The translations under genes were made by a program, and so were the position numbers. Shown piece after piece: positions 57,011-64,000 of a stretch of 64,000 nt of DNA. The notes below the pieces were generated by a model. It saw only the letters and a program-made list of their open reading frames with translations, made no database searches and was not told the DNA's origin. The stretch is from Humulus lupulus (taxonomy: Eukaryota > Streptophyta > Magnoliopsida > Rosales > Cannabaceae): the NCBI RefSeq assembly GCF_963169125.1, contig NC_084793.1, forward strand, positions 37,846,578 to 37,910,577, written 5' to 3'. Each line of letters begins with the position of its first letter. Position 1 is the first letter of the stretch.

Positions 57011-57013
57011 TTC

Positions 57014-57457
57014 CTAGGGTTCCTTGCTTCGGCCCTGAATGGCCATTATCTGCTGCCCGGGTTGTGATTTTCCCATCATGGAAATGTTATAGCATTCCCT
57101 GGCAGTGAGCTGATCGCCTCGGACTGTACATATCCCCGTAGAGGAGGGGAATTTGACTGCGAGGTGGCGGATAGAAGTTATGGCTTCAAATGCCATCAAC
57201 GTAAACCGACCCAAAATTGCGTTGTATGCGGTGGGACAGTCGATGACCATAAACTCGAGGAGCTTGGAGACAGTTCGAGGTCCCTCTCCCAAGGTTATTA
57301 CTAACTCAATTGTACCTATCGATGCCGACCCTTCGCCAAAGAACCCATACAGCATGATGGAGGTGGCCTTCAGTTCGGTCACCGACAACCCCATTTTTTC
57401 TAGCATGGACCGAAACAGCAAGTTCACCAAACTCCCATTATCAACTAGTATCCTCCT
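57014..57457 (-). pseudogene. Tat protease
   Basis: The frame begins RRILVDNGSLVNLLF, the retroviral-type aspartic protease site in its Tat form (DNGS), followed by YNAILGRFTLMAFEAITS, the second conserved part (ILGR). It ends at a TAG (57011-57013) before the RT linker. At its start the solo LTR 57458-61616 separates it from gag; without that LTR and one TSD copy, gag and protease are one frame. Confidence 0.85.
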
Positions 57458-57621
57458 TGTAACACCCTCACTTATTTTAGTTAAAACCATATCTGAGGTA
57501 TTACGTTTTAAAACTATATCATAATTTCTTACTGCGGAAGTCTGGACATTTTTTTTTTGAAAACTTATTTCACATTATTTATATTAAACATAAAATGTGT
57601 CTCAAACATATTATACATAAG

Positions 57622-58524
57622 TGTTTACCGAGATTTTCGGAAACTGTGTTAATGAAAAATAAGCAAGATTAATGATATGAAATTTAGAGGGTAAGAATAG
57701 GTTTTTTACGTGGTTGGGGCGTTAATGAGCCTTAGTCCACGAGTTAGTTGTATTAGAGCTTGGAAAGTCTCTTACAATGGAGTTTTTCTCTATATTTTGA
57801 CAGAGTAACTGTATAAAAGTTGAAGAGAGGTCCCTTCTCCAGTGCTCTATCGCCTGTATTTATAGGCTCATAAGACCATTAGGCTTGGGCCGGGCATGAC
57901 CCGGGCCCATCAAAGATATGGGTACCCTTGGCTTCTCTGGCGGGGGCCCAATACGAAGGATAAAAATACAAAAGACTAAGAATTATTAAGGCCCAATGGG
58001 GCGGCCCAAGAATTACATTTTGACTGACAAAATGGGGCTTTTGGTCTGGGCACTCCGAGTTACGAGGCAGATTCAGGGGACAAAGCCAGTCAGTGCACTA
58101 GCAGCGCAGGTCTAAACCAGCGGCGTGCAATCCCGAGGTGGCCTTTTCCGCAGGTGAAAAGTGGGGACAACCCCCACGCGTCGTGGGGCGGCTTCAAGGT
58201 CACGGATGCTTTTTCTTTCCAACTGGGAGGACTTGACCCGGGTTCGGTTACCTCTGTCCCTCTTCGTTTACCACAGGCCCGGACCGTTTACCAGGCTTCG
58301 GGACCATTTTGCGTACACTTCGATCGTAACCCCAACCGGCCATACGTCTCCTGGACTATCGTCCTGGATCATCCATCATGGCCACTGTCCGGGTCTGGAT
58401 CCCACTTGGCCGTCGTTCCCGGTCATTCCCCTGCTAAGTGGACCTGGGCCGGGCCCAAATCTAATTGCCCAGAGTGTGGGCCTGGACCACCGTCTCGGGC
58501 CCAAGGCAAGAAATGGGGATAACA
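57622..58524 (-). repeat. Tat solo LTR, TSD ATAAG
   Basis: 903 bp from TGTTTACCGAG to GATAACA, with perfect ATAAG on both sides (57617-57621, 58525-58529). It is the same family as the LTR 9979-10858. A minus-strand TATA-like CCTATAAATACAGG lies at about 57853-57866, and its first 24 bp form the same terminal hairpin. No PBS or PPT is beside it. The two overlapping open frames at 58154-58535 are inside the LTR and unsupported. Confidence 0.92.
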
Positions 58525-59043
58525 ATAAGTATTAAATAACCCAATTTGTTTTCAAAATATAACTTCACACTTTATTACAAATATCACATTGATAACTAAA
58601 ATAACCCACAAAAGGTCGATGTGTTCATATGTACAAATCTGGGTCAGGACCATGCTTCAGTTCTCCTTATGTCATTCACTCATTTCTTTCTCTACCTGCA
58701 ACACAAGACAACTGTGAGCCTAAAGCTCAGTAAGCAAAGTAATGCATGCAATGCTAATGATTACTCAATGTTAAAGGACATACACTACTTCTTTTTAAAT
58801 TTTGGGCCCCTTAATATTGTGCACACTGTTTGAATTGGTCAATGCATGCAGGGCTTGTTACACATATAATATAAAATCTCATGGGTTCTCCTCCGGCTAG
58901 CCATCACCACAGTAGGACACATTAAAAACCTTATTCCATCGTTGCCCCTTCGAGCTCAAGAGTTAAGGCGGCCACACACTGTGGTGTCAATACATATAAC
59001 AATAACTCATATGGAGGAGAAATAAAAACGGAAACATGGCAAA

Positions 59044-59679
59044 TAGGCCTGTTCATTGGACCATATCCAATGTTTTTGGACCCATCCAGATCTAATCCAA
59101 TTATACATTGGATGTTGGATTTCTCCAATCGATCAAATCCAATACTGTATGCTCAACCGAACCGAACCGATCCAATAAATCATTGGATTGGATCGGTTCC
59201 ATCCAATGGATATGAATCCCTGTATTGGATCGGATCCATCCAATATTTTTGATCCAATATTTATTAGATCGGATTGGATCCATCCAATATTTTTTATCCA
59301 ATATTAATTGGATTGATTGGATCCATCCAATCCGATCCTTAGAAGAGTTAAACCTGATTTTTCACATAAACGACTAATATATTAGTTCAAAACATTACAA
59401 ACCCAACATAAATCCAATGATATTTTAACTTAAAAAAATATATATAATATATTTTTTATTTGAATATTAATTGGATGGTATTGGATCATTATTGGATTGG
59501 ATCGGTCGGTTGGATCCATTGGATTTACATGTCATCCAAGAACCGACCGATCCAATATTGGATTTTTAAAAATGTCATCCGATCCAATCCAATCATGACT
59601 GGATATCCAATTTTTAGCGGTCGGTTGACATTGGATTGGTCGGTTTGTTATTGGATCGGATCATTTCTGCACAGCCCTA
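59044..59679. mobile_element. hAT-type MITE, family A, TSD ATGGCAAA
   Basis: 636 bp with ends TAGGCCTGTTCA and, inverted, TAGGGCTGTGCA. The 8-bp flanks ATGGCAAA (59036-59043, 59680-59687) are perfect. It is filled with ATTGGATC/GATCCAAT words and is the second copy of the family at 45435-45984. Confidence 0.9.
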
Positions 59680-61616
59680 ATGGCAAACAATATAATTGGT
59701 TCACTAAAACCTAGCCCAAATTATTGGGCTGCCACCATAAGCCTACTATAGGCCTCTGTTTACACTTATTAACACTTTCATTTGCCTTTTCAAAATAGTG
59801 GCACTGAACTTAAACTTCTTATTACAACTTCCTTTTATGTTGCATAAAACTTGCTAAGGCATCATATAATTAATCATCATAATATCATGCATGGTCCTAT
59901 ATCATACAATAATTCACCATATCACTATTATGTCATGCATACAAATTTATGATGAAGTGTCAATGTATGTTAATACCACTTACTCACAAAATATTCATAT
60001 AATGCATACTTTCACATAACATATAATTCTTGTGTTGCAGTTGAGTACTTTACTTACCTTCTGTCCAAACTATATTTCACTGTGTAACAAGTGGTGTCTT
60101 AGGTGTTGATGTGCTTATCCTAAAAATGGCATGGATTTCTCATCATAATGATGGCAGTAAGACATTGAACTATCATTTAAAAATACCCATAAAATATCAT
60201 ATCAACTTTCATATCCAAATCATGCCTAAAATGCCTTAAACCACCTAGATCGAGCGTTAGATTTATCTTAGACACTTAGAGAAATTTTGACAGAGTTTCC
60301 CCTTAATTTTAGCTATCCCCAAATATCAAAATCAATCAGTAATCAACATCAAATAACCTGCCATAACCATATATCCCAAATACCAACATAATTCATCACA
60401 AAGTTATCATATACCAATTTTGATAAAATTCTAATTTCCAAGATCATCACCCAAATTAAATGAGTCTCCACGTCTATTCAAACATTTATAAACATATCTA
60501 CCCTCTTATAAACTCAATAAAATAACCAACAATCAGCTTGTACTCCAAGAACCCCAAAAACCTCATAAAACATAAAATTTCACTTACCGAGCAACTTTTC
60601 AGCGAAAACAATTTTTTCAAGCTTTTCTAAACCTCAAACCACTTGAAAACCACCAAGAAATATCTTAAAAAAGATAAAACACCATAGATAAGCTCTCAGC
60701 AAAATTCAAAAAAATGGTTTAACTTCCAAGTACAAGAACTTACCATAAAAAGACCAAAACTAAGCTTAATCCACTTCTTTTGCTTTGATTTCACTTGGAT
60801 CTCCTTAGAATCTCTTCAAACCAGCCAAAAAATGGTTTTTGGTTTTAGTTTCTCTCTGTTTTTGAGATTCTTGGTCGTGCAAAGTGATAAGGTTGATGAC
60901 AATTCTTTATTTTCAATGATTTGGCCTTATTGTATCAAAATTTGACACCTTTCACCTCATCATTTCACCTTTTGACTTATGAAAACCTTATCACTTCAAT
61001 AATTTCGACTTAATAATATGCTAGGCCTATTATCCTTATGTGTAAAACACTCACACCAAACCTTAGGTCCATATGAGTTCATACCCAATAGTTATGCTTA
61101 CTCGATCGAGTGTAGCGCACTTATGCTAAGCTCGTTTTGACTTTGCATCAATACCACTGATTATGTATACCTCCCATCAAGACTTGATCTAATGGTTATA
61201 AAACCATTTTTACTTCATCAATGAGACCTTAATCATATCTCAATTATATTTGGTAAATCCACTAATACTCAATTTTACCCCGAAATACTAGTAATCGACA
61301 TTGTACTATTTTTCACCACTTAACATCTTTTGCCTTCTATATCTCACTTTTCTCACTTGATTTCATGCCTTGTCCATATTTTTCATCCTTTCTTATATCT
61401 TGAGCACATCAAACACCCATAAAAGACAACTCAAACGCCACAAGGTTAATAATATTGAACATACATATAGACATCACATACACAACTTTTATACTTATAC
61501 ATGGAAACACTTATAAGAATATGCATATGCTCAAACTATACATATTGTATGATATGTAATGCAATGCAATCATGTGATTATTGGCTATATTATATTGAAA
61601 TAATGTGGGTGCTACA

Positions 61617-64000
61617 CTCCTAACTCTCCGATTGGCGAGCTGGGCGGTTATGACTAGAGGATCGTTATGTGGGAACTGGACATGACTAGCATCTTCTTCG
61701 GTGAAACTGATTGGCTGTCTCTCCAATCGATGTTGTTTGGGTATGGGCTGCTCTGGGACAAATTCGATCCCGTTATGAGACTTCAATTTTTTGATGTATC
61801 TTTTCTGAGCACCTCTGCTCGAGCTTGCCATATGGGGGCCTCCAGAAATGGTGGTTATCTCTCCTCCTATTATTGGAGGAGGGATGTCCTGACCCACCTG
61901 GGCTCCGGTCGAATTTGCAGGGACTTCCGGAGCTGATTGAATTTTTTGCCTGGCGGGTTGATTAGGAGTGACCCGATTTCGGGCATACTGAGCCAGGGGT
62001 CCAGCCCGGATGAGTGTCTCGATCTCATCCTTCAGATGCCTACAATCATCGGTGTTGTGACCGATGTCGTTGTGGAATCGACAGAATTTGGAAGAGTCTC
62101 TCTTAGCCTTCTGATTTTTCAAGGGCTCTGGATTTTTCCAAGGAAGGCGAGTAGAATTCGCTAGGAAAATGTGCTCCCTAGTGTCTGTGAGGTCGGTATA
62201 AACTGCGTAGACCAGTTTGAACTTCTCCACAGGCTTGTTCTTCTTTGGACCGTGTTCGCTGCCCTCACCACTTCCCTTTCTCTTGCTTCCTCCCCCTTGG
62301 TTATTCTGGGGAACGGTTTGAGTCGTTGTTACGATGTCCGTTTCCACTCCAACGGGATGGTCAGAGACTTGGCCAGTTCCCGCAACTGATGCTCACGCTT
62401 CTTCCAAGTTTATCCATCTCTGGGCCTTGTTCAAGAATTCATCCACAGTGCTGACACCTTTCCTCTGGATTTCTTTCCACAGCTCACCCCCAACAAGGAT
62501 TCCAGTTCTCGTAGCCATGAGTCTGGAACTTTCGTCTGCATCCCTAGCTCGGGCCACAACGTTGGCAAACCTGCTCATATAAGCTTTTAAGGGTTCCCCG
62601 GGCTGTTGCTTCACGTTCGCCAGGGTATCCGCTTTGACGTGAATCGCTTGAGAGGCTCGGAATGCCCTCTTGAAATCGGCAGAGAAATTCTTCCACGAGT
62701 TGATCGATTGTTTCTTACATTGCTTGAACCACTGCCTAGCTGGCCCGATCAAAGTTGAAAGGAATATCAGGCATCTCAGCTCGGGCCCGATATTATGGGC
62801 CATCATCAGGGTGTTGAACATCCCCAAGTGATCCGACGGATCTCCGTCTCCATCGAATTTAGATAGATGGGGCATCCTGAAACCCGGTGGGTATGCTGTT
62901 GCTGCAATGTTGGGGGCGAAAAGCTTGAGCTCATCCCTTGAGTCGTATTCGTCTTTTCCCTTCTCTGACAGGAGCCTCTTCATTAATTCCTCCATCTGAG
63001 CTAACCTTTCGAGGGTTTGGTCTTTGACCCTTGGGTTGTTTTGGGGTTGTTCAACAACTCCCGCCCCGTTGTACGCATTAGGCAGGTTATTGTCCCTCCA
63101 AGCTTGAGCTTGGTTTGGTGGGACATTCCCGTTGTCACGTATTTCAGAAGGACCATCCTCTCGGCGAGCACGACTTTCGTTTCTGGCCGACTCTCCTCTC
63201 TACGAGTTGAGGCGATCTCGAAGGTCGGTCCGCGAGGCGGCCCGAGGGCTTTGTGCTGAACTTAGATGATTTCGTAGGTCTCCACCAGATCTGCCACTTC
63301 GGTGGCTTTCGGTCCAATTGCTCCCATTGGAAAAGCTCAGGGCCTGCTGCTGAGGGTGAGGATCTGGGACATTTTCATGCGCTCGCGGGTGATGAGCATG
63401 AACGGCGGGAGGAGGATTCCTCCTGCTGTTCCCGTATGCAGTAATATCTCGAGCAGGATGAGGAAGAGATGGATATCTTATCGGCGAAGGAGGATGCCTG
63501 ATCGGTGATGCAATTCTAGTTCTGTCAGATCGGACCAAACTAGCCCGCGGTCTCTCTACTCCAGCGCCTCCAGCCCTCTGCGTCTGGCGATCCAATCGCT
63601 GCGCGGGGGGGCTAATCGGAGCAGGTTGGCCGTGCGAGTTCCCCCCGGATCTCCTCCTGGAACCATCGCGAGCTCTCCTGGGCGCATTTGATGGTGGAGT
63701 CGAACTTGGAGTTGAAGTTCTGACTGACCGGCTGACTCGCTAATGGGCCCTGGGAAAATCATCAAACATAGTTTCCTGGTGATGGTGTGACATGGGCGCA
63801 GAACTCAGGGTTGAGGTTCTAACCGATCGACTGGGCCTAGGCCGACTATCCCGACGGGATTTGTGAGTCATGCTTTGCCTCTTTCTGACGTTAACGTCGG
63901 TTGCAAGAGGGGGTAGCCGAGCCAAGACTTCCTCGATTTACTTATTTGCTTTGGCTAGATGGCTCCTCAACTGCATGTTTTCCATTTCAACCGCCGTCAG
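61617..64000 (-). pseudogene. Tat gag, single frame with several stops, open at right edge
   Basis: One frame runs from the edge to 61617. It has an Arg/Ser/Pro/His-rich N-terminus, then MPHLSKFDGDGDPSDHLGMF, LIGPARQWFKQCKKQSINSW and VKQQPGEPLKAYMSRFANVV (gag core). The Tat zinc motif is CRFHNDIGHNTDDC followed by RHLKDEIETLIRAG, and the end is ERQPISFTEEDAS then ITAQLANRRV. Stops lie near 63937, 63740, 63200 and 62393. The frame continues directly into protease across the solo LTR 57458-61616. The true start codon is beyond the window. Confidence 0.88.

Larger units (their letters stand above)
57458..61616 (-). repeat. Gypsy solo LTR 7, TSD CTCCT, itself interrupted twice
   Basis: The + strand runs TGTAACACCCTCAC (57458) to GGGTGCTACA (61616), with perfect flanks CTCCT (57453-57457, 61617-61621). 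Inside lie the Tat solo LTR (57622-58524) and a hAT MITE (59044-59679); without them it is about 2.6 kb. The block 'cctgcaacacaagacaactgtgagcctaaagctcag' (58693-58730) parallels 'cctgcaccacatagcacc.atgagccaaggcccag' of LTRs 1 and 2, so it is a distant relative. It lacks their GC-rich palindromes. No gene is seen. Confidence 0.85.
47889..64000 (-). mobile_element. Tat-lineage gypsy element, more than 16 kb, open at right edge
   Basis: Minus-strand order from the right edge: gag (64000-61617), protease, RT, RNase H, archaeal-type RNase H, integrase (57457-53690), minisatellite, antisense ORF on the + strand (50228-53007), polypurine tract (48690-48679) and 3' LTR (48678-47889). The second RNase H and the antisense ORF after pol are known marks of Tat elements such as Retand and Grande. 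Later insertions are a MITE (49049-49605) and a solo LTR (57458-61616) with its own nested elements. The 5' LTR is outside the window. Stops and frameshifts show it is not autonomous. Confidence 0.88.

Noticed and set aside
58154..58535. Two overlapping frames of over 120 codons
   Set aside because: Both lie in the Tat solo LTR; no domain, and the related LTR at 9979 does not keep the frames.
1..64000. tRNA, rRNA or CRISPR features
   Set aside because: No cloverleaf, rRNA block or spaced repeat array was seen; tRNA-like words are only primer-binding sites.

Overview
This window looks like nuclear DNA of a flowering plant, almost certainly a eudicot. It is AT-rich, and its only recognisable host gene is a four-exon calmodulin-like gene (37588-47072, + strand). 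Nearly everything else is transposable-element sequence: Ty3/gypsy elements of the Athila, Tat and chromovirus lineages, Ty1/copia elements, solo LTRs nested in one another, Helitrons, a CACTA element and several short inverted-repeat elements. There is no bacterial, organellar or CRISPR sequence.

Layout. 1-10858 is a minus-strand gypsy composite. Read right to left it has a Tat LTR, primer-binding site and gag. It then switches to Athila integrase C-terminus, Athila 3' ORF, one complete Athila LTR (1648-3143), Athila PBS and Athila gag. At about 370 it switches again, in frame, to a Tat-type reverse transcriptase that runs off the left edge. The Athila part is circularly permuted (int-ORF-LTR-gag) and sits where the Tat protease region should be. 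10859-13216 is the 3' end of a decayed chromovirus. 13217-16240 (+) and 16241-24249 (-) are two halves of copia elements of one family, joined in inverted orientation. The second half carries a 199-bp MITE (TSD CAGAG) and a 2.3-kb solo LTR (TSD AATTA) in its LTR.

24250-34395 is a stack of related long LTRs inserted in one another, several with recoverable 5-bp target duplications. 34396-36160 holds a probable copia LTR end and a foldback repeat. The calmodulin-like gene follows. Its second intron is 7.3 kb and holds two tandem Helitrons, a 4.3-kb CACTA element and a probable copia LTR. Its third intron holds two hAT-type MITEs.

47889-64000 is one Tat element on the minus strand, running past the right edge. 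It has a 3' LTR, polypurine tract, an antisense spliced ORF with its own TATA box, a minisatellite, integrase, a double RNase H, RT, protease and gag. It inserted into a hAT MITE. Its gag-protease frame is interrupted by a solo LTR (TSD CTCCT), which itself contains a Tat solo LTR (TSD ATAAG) and a hAT MITE (TSD ATGGCAAA).

How it works together: only the calmodulin-like gene looks functional for the host, as a small calcium sensor. The Tat and copia coding regions have stops and frameshifts. Many of the stops read as C-to-T or G-to-A changes, as expected of old, methylated elements. Exceptions with intact frames are the Athila 3' ORF and the in-frame Athila-gag/Tat-RT fusion.
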